NCBI GenBank assembly: GCA_938017765.1
Contig: CALIJH010000102.1
Span: 1-6,487 of the forward strand
Direction: 5' to 3'
Source: an uncultured Leptotrichia sp.
GTDB taxonomy: Bacteria; Fusobacteriota; Fusobacteriia; Fusobacteriales; Leptotrichiaceae
Length of the DNA stretch: 6,487 nt
The notes below the pieces were generated by a model, which did not search any database, was not told the DNA's origin, and saw nothing but the letters and a program-made list of their open reading frames with translations. A program made the translations under genes and the position numbers. Positions within the stretch are counted from its first letter, which is position 1. Every line of letters begins with the position of its first letter. Shown here piece after piece: positions 1-5,943 of this stretch.

Positions 1-41
1 ATATAAATTAAATAATATAAAAGAATTATGGAGGAAATATT

Positions 42-1232
42 ATGAATAATGTTGCCAAGCCTTTTTCAACAACTTTGATAGGAAGTATGCCGAGAAGTCG
101 GGAGTTGTTGAAATTAAAAGAAAAAAGTATAGAAGACAAAACTTATCTCGATGAATACAGAAAAAAACTCTTTTCGGAAACTGAAGAAGTTATTCATATG
201 CTTGAAGATACAGGGATAGATGTAGTCATAAGTGGAGAACTGTCTCGGGATAATTATATGAGTTATGTTGCTGAACATGTACCGGGAATAAAATTGATGA
301 CTATGGAAGATATAAAAAGTATAACCGGAAATACTGAAGAATTTAATAAAAGTCTGGAAGAAATGGATGCGGCTGACAATTCTATGAATAGCCCTGTATG
401 TACAGACAAGATTTCTACAGATATTGAACTTAATACTGAAGAAGTCGATATGATAAGAAATATTACAGATAAACCTTTTAAAATGACTTTGCCGAGTCCT
501 TATTTGCTGACTCGTTCCATGTGGCTGAAAGAGATTACGGGAAAAGTATATGCAGACCGTAAGGAGTTGGGAAATGATATTGTAAAATTGCTGATTAATG
601 AAATAAGAAGACTTGTCAAAGTAGGAGCTAAAATTATTCAGATTGATGAGCCTATCTTGTCAGAAGTAGTTTTTACAAGGAAAAAAGGAGATAATTCTTT
701 TTATTGAGGGGCTTTGTCAGCAAAGATCAAGGTTGATCGAGAATTAAAATTTGCAGGTGATTTGTTGGCACCTGTATTTGCAGAGCTTCGTAAACATGAA
801 AATATTATAAGCAGTATGCATGTCTGCCGTGGAAACTGGACTTGTGATGAAACGGTATTGCTTGAAGGGGCTTATGATAAGCTTGGACAGTTTTTTGATT
901 CATTGGATGTAGATATGCTGGCACTTGAATTTTCGACATCGCGTGCAGGAGAAGTAAAACAGCTGTTTTCAAATAATTTTCTGGATAAAAAGATAATGTT
1001 AGGGTTTGGTTGTGTAAATCCGAGAAGTACTATTGTTGAAACTCCTGAACAGATAGTAAAAGCTACTGAAAAAGTTTTGGAATTTCTTCCTCCTGAAAAA
1101 ATATGGTTAAACCCTGATTGTGGATTTGCAACATTTTCCAAAAGACCTTTAAATTCCTTTGAAATAATAAGACAGAAATTGAGTTCAATGGTAAGAGCAT
1201 CGAATATTTTAAGAGAGAAATACTGTAAATAG
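42..1232 (+). CDS. Core MetE-like (cobalamin-independent) methionine synthase family protein, interrupted by one in-frame TGA
   Basis: This is a 396-codon frame with TGA at codon 222. Codons 1-221 and the part after the TGA are in the same frame, so no frameshift is needed. The product resembles the C-terminal catalytic barrel of MetE, which transfers a methyl group to homocysteine using zinc, and lacks the N-terminal half of classical MetE. Visible motifs are TTLIGSMPRS (residues 10-19), SGELSRD (64-70, homocysteine-binding Glu66) and IDEP (201-204). Likely zinc ligands follow the TGA: His260-x-Cys262 in MHVCRGNW, Glu296 in ALEFS and Cys360 in NPDCGFAT. The methyl donor may not be folate, since core MetE proteins vary. 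GGAGG at 30-34 fixes the ATG start. The only other in-frame start near the break is TTG 714, with the SD-like GAGGGG only about two bases away, so independent translation of the second half looks poor. If TGA is read as a stop, the first product lacks the zinc site and would be inactive. Alternatives are a selenoprotein or a recent pseudogene. The family call is confident; the expression mode is not. Confidence 0.85.
705..707 (+). other. In-frame TGA codon 222 (candidate selenocysteine codon or nonsense mutation)
   Basis: The TGA sits between ...NSFY and GALSAK..., with conserved-looking sequence on both sides and no other lesion in the gene. From memory of the family, relatives often read like FMCGALS or FMCAALS here, which would place the TGA at a cysteine position. 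TGT/TGC to TGA is a one-base change, and Cys-to-Sec is the usual selenoprotein swap. No selenocysteine machinery gene lies in this window, so recoding is unproven. Confidence 0.5.
725..738 (+). promoter_or_regulatory. Stem-loop just downstream of TGA; candidate bacterial SECIS
   Basis: GATCAAGGTTGATC can fold as a perfect 5-6 bp stem with AGGT or GG in the loop. The first loop G (731) is 24 bases after the TGA, within the range described for bacterial SECIS elements (a G near the start of a small apical loop on a short stem, roughly 16-37 bases after UGA). The E. coli fdhF element also has GGU in its loop. A second small hairpin (CTTTG 712-716, CAAAG 721-725) lies between and shares base 725. 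The codons through the stem (AAG ATC AAG GTT GAT CGA) are less AT-rich than usual in this window. Chance occurrence remains possible. Confidence 0.35.
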
Positions 1233-1270
1233 AAAAATATTAAAAAAATTAAGATTTTAAATATATAATA

Positions 1271-1279
1271 TGTTATACT
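1271..1279 (+). promoter_or_regulatory. Putative extended -10 promoter for the TPR/DUF4037/DUF4125 operon
   Basis: TGTTATACT gives a TATACT -10 box with an upstream TG (extended -10) about 70 bases before the TPR gene. No good -35 box stands 17 bases upstream, as is common for extended -10 promoters. TATAC at 1274-1278 and GTATA at 1282-1286 form a dyad overlapping the -10 box. In such AT-rich DNA, chance matches are frequent. Confidence 0.45.
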
Positions 1280-1349
1280 GTGTATAGGAAAAAAATATGT
1301 AAAGATATAATTAGCGGAAATTTATAAACAATAAAAAGAAAGGGCAGAT

Positions 1350-2186
1350 ATGACCATTAGTGAAAAGAAAAATAAAATTTCTGAACTGACGGAACAGAGA
1401 AACAGTTATATGGATCAGGGAAAAACTCTTGAAGAAATTGAAATATTAAGAGAGCTTGCTAAATTGAATGAAGAAGTATATGGAATAGAAAGTGATGAAA
1501 ATATAAAAATTTTAAACGAACTGGGCGGAACATTAAAATATATCGGTGCCTTTGATGAAGCTGTTTCTGCTTTATCAAAAGCTCAAAAACTTATATCCAA
1601 TAATTATGGTACTGAAAATGTCGCATATGCTACCTGTAGCCTGAATTTGGCAGAAGTTTACAGATTTATGAAAAAATATGATGAAGCTGAAAAATTATAT
1701 AAAGATACGATGTCCATATATGAAAAGAATAATCTTCAAAATGATTATCTGTATGCAGGAGTGTGTAATAATTTAGGATTATTTTATCAGGAACTTTCAA
1801 AATATGAGGAAGCAATCATATTGCATGAAAAAAGTCTTATGATACTTGAAAATGATAATAAATATAAATTGCAATATGCGACTACATTGAACAATCTTGT
1901 AATTCCCTATATGAAAACTGGGAAAAATGATTTGTCTGAAAAAAGTTTAAAAAAATCTCTTGAATTAATAGAAAATGAAGTCGGAAAATCTCACAGCCTA
2001 TATTCGGCTTCATTAAATAATCTTGCGATTTGTTATTATAATGAGGGAGATTTTGAAAAAGCCCTTAAATTTTTTGAGGAAAGTGCAGAAATTTGCAAAA
2101 ATTCTTTTGGAGAAAATAGTAATAGTTATAAAAATTTGATTTCAAATATTGAAGTTGTAAAAGAAAAAATTGTAAAGAAATTATAA
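1350..2186 (+). CDS. Tetratricopeptide-repeat protein, first gene of a three-gene operon
   Basis: A 278-residue, probably cytoplasmic protein with no signal peptide or membrane segment. It consists largely of about five TPR units with a period near 42 residues, at roughly 50-85, 93-128, 136-170, 178-212 and 220-255. Typical TPR sequences include NLAEVYRFMKKYDEAEKLY, NNLGLFYQELSKYEEAI and NNLAICYYNEGDFEKAL. The 42-residue spacing and the paired Asn-Asn-Leu starts match the kinesin light chain-like TPR_10/TPR_12 type, which forms a superhelical protein- or peptide-binding scaffold. The first 45 residues are charged and helical. The SD-like AGAAAGGG precedes the ATG. The DUF4037 gene starts 61 bases downstream with no terminator between. 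The likely role is a binding or adaptor partner for the two downstream proteins, which is inference from context. TPRs alone do not give a substrate. Confidence 0.88.
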   Translation: MTISEKKNKISELTEQRNSYMDQGKTLEEIEILRELAKLNEEVYGIESDENIKILNELGGTLKYIGAFDEAVSALSKAQKLISNNYGTENVAYATCSLNLAEVYRFMKKYDEAEKLYKDTMSIYEKNNLQNDYLYAGVCNNLGLFYQELSKYEEAIILHEKSLMILENDNKYKLQYATTLNNLVIPYMKTGKNDLSEKSLKKSLELIENEVGKSHSLYSASLNNLAICYYNEGDFEKALKFFEESAEICKNSFGENSNSYKNLISNIEVVKEKIVKKL

Positions 2187-2247
2187 ACAGAGAAATTATA
2201 AAAGAAAGAATAAGAAGAAATAAAAAAAGGAATAAAAAGAAAAGAAT

Positions 2248-3198
2248 ATGAACATAAAGATTAAAGGCTTGGAACTGTCAAAATTATATTTTGAAAATAT
2301 ATATCTGCCTGAATTAAGAAAGGAATTTCCCGAATTACTGGAGAGAATGGCTGTAGGACTTGCCGGAGAAGGCTCCGAATGTTTCGGATATGATGATGAC
2401 ATTTCCAGAGACCATGATTTTGGGCCTTCGTGCTGTATATGGTTGACAAATGATGATTATAACAGATACGGTAAAATTCTTCAGAATAGACTTGACAAAC
2501 TTCCTAAGGAATTTATGGGGTTTAGTGCATTAAATACAAGTGAATGGGGAAATGACAGAAGGGGAGTACTGAATATAAACGACTGGTATTATAAGTTTAC
2601 AGGTTTTGAAAGTGCTCCTTTAAATCTGTATGATTGGAGAATTATTCCCGAAACGGGACTTTCTTCGGCTATAAACGGGGAGATATTTGTTGACAATTTG
2701 GGAGAATTTACAAGAATAAGAAAACGATTACAAAATTATTTTCCCGAAGATATAAGACTTAATAAAATTGCTACAAGATGTATGAAAATAGCACAATCAG
2801 GACAATATAATCTTTCCCGATGTTTAAGAAGAAAAGAAATTGTGGCAGCAAAGATGGCTGAAGCTGAATTTATAGATGAAAGTATCCATATGATATTTCT
2901 TTTAAATAGAGAATATAAGCTTTTTTATAAATGGATGCACAGAAAAATGAGAGAATTACCCGTTTTGGGTGAGAAGATTTATGCTTCACTAAAGTATCTG
3001 GCTGAAATGTCTGCGGAAGAAACAACGGAAAGAGTAAAAATAGTTGAAAATATATGTAAGGATATAATTAAGGAACTAAAAAATCAAGGTATAGCTGATA
3101 AATCCATAAACAGTGATTTTTTACAGGATTATGGACCTCAAATTCAGTTGAAAATAGAAGATGAAAAATTAAGAAATTGGTCGCCATGGCTTGATTAG
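2248..3198 (+). CDS. DUF4037 nucleotidyltransferase-like protein
   Basis: A 316-residue soluble protein. Near the N-terminus, GLAGEGSECFGYDDD (from residue 37) followed by SRDHDFGP (53-60) looks like a polymerase-beta-type nucleotidyltransferase core: a G-S motif (Gly42-Ser43), then the metal-binding pair Asp55-x-Asp57. The helical C-terminal half has QSGQYNLSRCLRR (183-195) and FLLNREYKLFYKWMHRK (217-233), a pattern familiar from DUF4037 proteins and reminiscent of aminoglycoside nucleotidyltransferase C-terminal domains. It may transfer a nucleotide to RNA, protein or a small molecule, but no substrate can be read from the sequence. The SD is weak: the upstream 60 bases are almost all purine, with AAGG about 18 bases before the ATG, suggesting partial coupling to the TPR gene. 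The DUF4125 gene begins 8 bases after the stop. The family call is from recognition of motifs. Confidence 0.83.
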   Translation: MNIKIKGLELSKLYFENIYLPELRKEFPELLERMAVGLAGEGSECFGYDDDISRDHDFGPSCCIWLTNDDYNRYGKILQNRLDKLPKEFMGFSALNTSEWGNDRRGVLNINDWYYKFTGFESAPLNLYDWRIIPETGLSSAINGEIFVDNLGEFTRIRKRLQNYFPEDIRLNKIATRCMKIAQSGQYNLSRCLRRKEIVAAKMAEAEFIDESIHMIFLLNREYKLFYKWMHRKMRELPVLGEKIYASLKYLAEMSAEETTERVKIVENICKDIIKELKNQGIADKSINSDFLQDYGPQIQLKIEDEKLRNWSPWLD

Positions 3199-3206
3199 GA
3201 GAAAAT

Positions 3207-3833
3207 ATGGATCTGAAATACAGCGAAAAAAAAGAAAATATTATAAATAAAATTCTTGAAATAGAATGGGATTTTTTTCAGAAAGCTCAAAATACAGGAG
3301 GGAGAGCTGAATGTCAGGATAACAGAGAAGAATTTGTAATTATGAGAAAAAGTCAATGGGAAACTTTCCCTTTAAATGTACTTGATAGTTATCTGAAAGA
3401 TTTAGAAACGGCAGAAAAAGAAAGAAGAAACATAGTTGTTGAAAAATACGCAAGAATGATGAAATATAGTGCTCCTGACGAATATGAAAAAATAAAAGGA
3501 TTTTTAAAAGAAATACCCGAAGAAAAAATGAAAATTGTAGATCAGATTACAGAAATATATTTAAGCTGGGAAAAGGAAATGGCTTTAAAATATCCTAAAT
3601 TGACAGATAAAGGCAGACCCCTCTACTCTAAGGACGACACTCCTGAATTTACTTCGATTGAAACTTATCTTAAAGGAGAACTTTTATCTTATTCATTGAA
3701 TACGTTGAATCTTTATTTTGAATATATAAAAGAATGTATTACAAAAAATATTAATTTGGTTGAAATAAATCTTCAAAATATTGTAAAAGAAAAAGGGTAT
3801 TCTTCCCTTGCTGATGTTGAAAATAAAGTTTAA
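3207..3833 (+). CDS. DUF4125 family protein
   Basis: A 208-residue soluble, mostly helical, acidic/lysine-rich protein. The N-terminal block IEWDFFQKAQNTGGRAECQD (residues 19-38) followed by FVIMRKSQW (43-51) is the hallmark I associate with DUF4125. A second conserved-looking block is GRPLYSKDDTPEFTSIETYL (136-155). It has no membrane segment and no histidine at all, which excludes a histidine-based nuclease such as a HEPN RNase. Its SD, AGGAG, overlaps the TAG stop of the DUF4037 gene, so the two genes are very probably co-transcribed and translationally linked. In other bacteria, as I recall, DUF4125 occurs next to or fused with DUF4037 and TPR segments, which would fit one complex. The biochemical function is unknown. 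Confidence 0.82.
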   Translation: MDLKYSEKKENIINKILEIEWDFFQKAQNTGGRAECQDNREEFVIMRKSQWETFPLNVLDSYLKDLETAEKERRNIVVEKYARMMKYSAPDEYEKIKGFLKEIPEEKMKIVDQITEIYLSWEKEMALKYPKLTDKGRPLYSKDDTPEFTSIETYLKGELLSYSLNTLNLYFEYIKECITKNINLVEINLQNIVKEKGYSSLADVENKV

Positions 3834-3872
3834 TAACAAGAAAAATAATTTTTGAAAAAATGGAAAAAAAAC

Positions 3873-3901
3873 TTGACAAATAATAATCATTAATATATAA
3901 T
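3873..3901 (+). promoter_or_regulatory. Consensus sigma-70 promoter of the tRNA operon
   Basis: TTGACA (3873-3878), a 17-base spacer and TATAAT (3896-3901) match the consensus perfectly. Transcription should begin near 3908, about 28 bases before the mature tRNA-Leu. Such a strong promoter suits stable RNA genes. Confidence 0.9.
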
Positions 3902-3935
3902 TTATCTTGTCGTTAGAAATAAGTTGTAAAAATGT

Positions 3936-4023
3936 GCCTTGGTGGCGAAATCGGTAGACGCACAGGACTTAAAATCCTGTGGTAATTATTACCGTGCCGG
4001 TTCAAGTCCGGCCCGAGGCACCA
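3936..4023 (+). tRNA. tRNA-Leu (anticodon TAA)
   Basis: The acceptor stem GCCTTGG pairs with CCGAGGC (one G-T), followed by discriminator A and encoded CCA. The anticodon stem CAGGA/TCCTG encloses CTTAAAA, giving anticodon TAA for UUA codons, which are abundant in this AT-rich genome. A long variable arm (GGTAA/TTACC) marks a class II tRNA, as expected for leucine. The T arm is GCCGG-TTCAAGT-CCGGC. It is the first gene of a three-tRNA operon. Confidence 0.97.
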
Positions 4024-4052
4024 CTGAGACTTAGATTAATGATATTAGATGT

Positions 4053-4129
<77 letters not shown>

Positions 4130-4134
4130 ATTAT

Positions 4135-4211
4135 GCCTAGATAGCTCAGTCGGCTAGAGCATGCGGTTCATACCCGCAGGGTCGAAGGTTCGAATCCTTT
4201 TCTAGGCACCA
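4135..4211 (+). tRNA. Elongator tRNA-Met (anticodon CAT)
   Basis: The acceptor stem GCCTAGA/TCTAGGC is fully paired, followed by A and encoded CCA. The anticodon stem-loop TGCGG-TTCATAC-CCGCA has anticodon CAT. CAT could also belong to the lysidine-modified tRNA-Ile, but the GGTTCATACCC core resembles the elongator tRNA-Met of Bacillus, and tRNA-Ile(CAT) typically has CTCATAA in the loop. It is separated from tRNA-fMet by only 5 bases, so it is processed from the same transcript. Confidence 0.92.
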
Positions 4212-4239
4212 CTATTAAAATTATTTTTATATTTTTGAG

Positions 4240-4277
4240 ATATGCTTGCGGTTGATTTCAACAGTAAGTATATTTTT
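4240..4277 (+). terminator. Rho-independent terminator of the tRNA operon
   Basis: Bases 4240-4255 pair with 4258-4273 over about 15 pairs with one G-A mismatch (4250/4263) and two G-T pairs, around a very small loop. A T run follows at 4273-4277. It lies 28 bases after tRNA-Met. Confidence 0.75.
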
Positions 4278-4318
4278 GTATATATAAATATAAAATTTTA
4301 TGGAAAGGAAGAATAGCT

Positions 4319-4606
4319 ATGATACACATATTGGCAAGTTTTGAAGTGAAAAATGATAAATTACAGGAGTTTGTTGAACTTTGTAATGAACTTATAAGAG
4401 AAAGTCGTCAGGAAGAAGGCTGTGTTTCCTATAATTTACAGCAGGATATAAAAAGAGAAAATCATTTTGTATTTGTAGAGCAGTGGAAATCAAATGAAGC
4501 TATTGAAAAGCATAATTCAAGCTCTCATTTTACAAGGATTGTACCAATGCTGGTTGAAATATGTGAAAAAGATCCTGTTATTGAAGTGTTTAATCGTCTA
4601 TTTTAA
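4319..4606 (+). CDS. ABM-domain monooxygenase, YgiN-like
   Basis: A 95-residue single-domain protein of the antibiotic biosynthesis monooxygenase (ABM, dimeric ferredoxin-like) fold. Typical features are the start MIHILASFEVKNDKLQEF, the block SRQEEGCVSYNL (residues 29-40), FVFVEQWKSNEAIEKH (50-65) and SSHF (68-71) before a final helix and strand. The length matches small cofactor-free ABM proteins such as the quinol monooxygenase YgiN, which act on quinones or other aromatic substrates in the cytoplasm, but the substrate cannot be deduced. AAGGAAGA precedes the ATG. It stands alone between two terminators, so it is monocistronic. No clear promoter is visible; AT-rich sequence at about 4279-4300 could serve. 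Confidence 0.86.
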   Translation: MIHILASFEVKNDKLQEFVELCNELIRESRQEEGCVSYNLQQDIKRENHFVFVEQWKSNEAIEKHNSSSHFTRIVPMLVEICEKDPVIEVFNRLF

Positions 4607-4614
4607 ATTAATGA

Positions 4615-4646
4615 AAAAGAATTGTTTTACAAAACAGTTCTTTTTT
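4615..4646 (+). terminator. Rho-independent terminator after the ABM gene
   Basis: AAAAGAATTGTTTT (4615-4628) pairs along its whole length with AAAACAGTTCTTTT (4631-4644), with one T-G pair, leaving a tiny AC loop. It ends in a run of six T. The symmetry with A at one end and T at the other could let it work in both directions. Confidence 0.85.
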
Positions 4647-4665
4647 AATTAGTTTGAAAAAAGAC

Positions 4666-4693
4666 TTGACTAAAGGCAGATTTAAATTATAAG
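4666..4693 (+). promoter_or_regulatory. Putative sigma-70 promoter for the GT9 gene
   Basis: TTGACT (4666-4671) is followed 16 bases later by TATAAG (4688-4693), or 18 bases later by TAAGAT. It lies directly after a terminator and about 47 bases before the start codon, with CTTGAC context shared with the tRNA promoter. Confidence 0.7.
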
Positions 4694-4740
4694 ATATAGG
4701 CATATTATAAAAATAGTAATAATTAAAAAAAGGAAAAAAT

Positions 4741-5793
4741 ATGAAAATATTAATAATAAGATTCAGCTCATTTGGAGATATAATATTGACAACTCCTGTA
4801 ATAAAAAAAATAAAGGAAAAATATCCTGAAGCGATTATAGATTTTATAGTTTATGATGTTTTTTCCGAAGCAATTTCATTAAATCCGCACATAAGAAATG
4901 TTATAATTTTTGAAAAGAAGAAAAGTAAAGACAAAGAATATATAAAAAAAATCATAAATGAACTAAAGTCGGAGAGCTATGATTATGTTATAGACCTTCA
5001 TTCCAAATTTTTGTCGCGGATTATCGGTAAAAGTCTTGAAAATAGTAATACCCAATATTTTAGATATAAAAAGAGAAAATGGTGGAAAACATTGCTCGTA
5101 AAAGCCAAATTAATAACTTACAGTGCTGACTGTACTATTGTAGAAAGCTATTTTACAGCATTAAAAAAATTGGATATATGTTTCGATAATAATGACAGAA
5201 AATTTGGAAAAGGTGATAATCTCGAATTTTATGTAAATCAGGAACAGGAAAAAGAATTAATCATGAAATATAATCTTATAAATGAAAAATATTTTGTGCT
5301 TGCTCCGGGTGCTTCAAAATTTACGAAAAAATGGCCTTTTTATAATGAACTGGCAAAAAAAATAATGGAGAATATGAATGTCAGACTATTTATAATAGGT
5401 GGGAAAGAAGACTATAACTCAGTTGAAGAAAATGAGAAAATAACAAATTTATGTGGAAAAATATCTTTTAAAGAAAGTGCAATAATCTTAAAATACGCAG
5501 AAATAGCTATTGTAAATGATTCAGGACCTTTCCATATTTCAAGAGCTTTAAAAACAAAAACTTTTGTGTTTTTTGGTCCGACAGACCCTAATTTATTCAG
5601 TTTTGAAGATACGACATTCTTAATTAAAAATCCTGACTGTCCTGCTCATTCATTATATGGTGATGATAAATTTCCTAAAAGGTATGAAAAATGTATGTCT
5701 GATATTTCCGTTGATGAAGTGTATGATAAAATAGTCAGAGAATATAATAAAAAGAAAGGAGAAGAAATAGTTTCAGAAATAGATATGAAATAA
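4741..5793 (+). CDS. GT9-family glycosyltransferase (heptosyltransferase-like)
   Basis: A 350-residue GT-B fold protein. The N-terminal Rossmann half begins MKILIIRFSSFGDIILTTPV, the R-x-S-x-x-GD signature of WaaC/WaaF/RfaQ-type enzymes, with Asp13 near the expected catalytic position. The donor-binding half has VLAPGASKFTKKWP (residues 186-199), FIIGGKED (217-224), VNDSGPFHISRAL (258-270) and FGPTDP (278-283), the standard GT9 order. Such enzymes add heptose or another sugar to lipopolysaccharide core on the cytoplasmic face of the inner membrane. The exact sugar is unknown. There is no signal peptide. AAAGGAAAAAAT precedes the ATG. It is preceded by its own promoter and terminator and is not clustered with other LPS genes in this window. 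The stop codon lies in a 14-base tandem duplication. Confidence 0.9.
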   Translation: MKILIIRFSSFGDIILTTPVIKKIKEKYPEAIIDFIVYDVFSEAISLNPHIRNVIIFEKKKSKDKEYIKKIINELKSESYDYVIDLHSKFLSRIIGKSLENSNTQYFRYKKRKWWKTLLVKAKLITYSADCTIVESYFTALKKLDICFDNNDRKFGKGDNLEFYVNQEQEKELIMKYNLINEKYFVLAPGASKFTKKWPFYNELAKKIMENMNVRLFIIGGKEDYNSVEENEKITNLCGKISFKESAIILKYAEIAIVNDSGPFHISRALKTKTFVFFGPTDPNLFSFEDTTFLIKNPDCPAHSLYGDDKFPKRYEKCMSDISVDEVYDKIVREYNKKKGEEIVSEIDMK

Positions 5794-5808
5794 AAGATAT
5801 GAAATAAA
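5781..5808 (+). repeat. Perfect 14-bp tandem duplication over the GT9 stop codon
   Basis: AGATATGAAATAAA occurs at 5781-5794 and again, directly adjacent, at 5795-5808. The first copy holds the end of the reading frame and its TAA. The second copy is noncoding. Confidence 0.9.
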
Positions 5809-5815
5809 TCAAAAT

Positions 5816-5845
5816 ATAAAATAAACAAAAAACATAAAATAAACA
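5816..5845 (+). repeat. 12-bp direct repeat in the spacer
   Basis: ATAAAATAAACA is present at 5816-5827 and 5834-5845, start to start 18 bases. It is simple AT-rich sequence, so its significance is low. Confidence 0.7.
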
Positions 5846-5857
5846 GATTTTCATCTT

Positions 5858-5880
5858 TTATATTATCTTATATTATCTTA
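5858..5880 (+). repeat. 10-bp tandem repeat, 2.3 copies
   Basis: The unit TATTATCTTA is exactly doubled at 5861-5880, with TTA before it continuing the same period. It lies upstream of the putative tsaD promoter. Confidence 0.85.
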
Positions 5881-5906
5881 ATTTCAGTATTCATAGTATT
5901 AGCGAC

Positions 5907-5912
5907 TATAAT
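5907..5912 (+). promoter_or_regulatory. Putative -10 box for tsaD
   Basis: A TATAAT lies about 31 bases before the tsaD ATG. Upstream, TTCAGT (5883-5888) at 18 bases is only a poor -35 match. This would give a short leader of about 25 bases. Confidence 0.4.
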
Positions 5913-5943
5913 AATCTGAATTTTTGAAACTTTATTAATGATT

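Noticed and set aside
660..720. Frameshift (A-run slippage at 681-686) as the cause of the split methionine synthase-like gene.
   Set aside because: Both halves are in the same frame, and the protein reads correctly across the break except for the single TGA codon. The A-run is also not in the register of a standard slippery heptamer.
872..1141. Antisense open frame opposite the methionine synthase-like gene.
   Set aside because: No SD, no recognisable domain, and it fully overlaps a conserved coding region. The antisense frames at 2196-2449, 3693-3890 and 5646-5828 were rejected for the same reasons.
1233..1260. Terminator after the methionine synthase-like gene.
   Set aside because: Complementary A/T stretches exist, but there is no stable stem and no T tract.
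3207..3833. DUF4037/DUF4125 as an MNT-HEPN toxin-antitoxin pair.
   Set aside because: The DUF4125 protein contains no histidine, so the RX4-6H catalytic motif of HEPN RNases is absent.
3834..3870. Terminator after the DUF4125 gene.
   Set aside because: Only A and T runs can pair (AAAAAT/ATTTTT), with no GC in the stem. Readthrough into the tRNA operon cannot be excluded.
5840..5862. Terminator after the GT9 gene (AGAT-TTTC-ATCT followed by TTTT).
   Set aside because: The stem is only four pairs before a mismatch, too weak to call.
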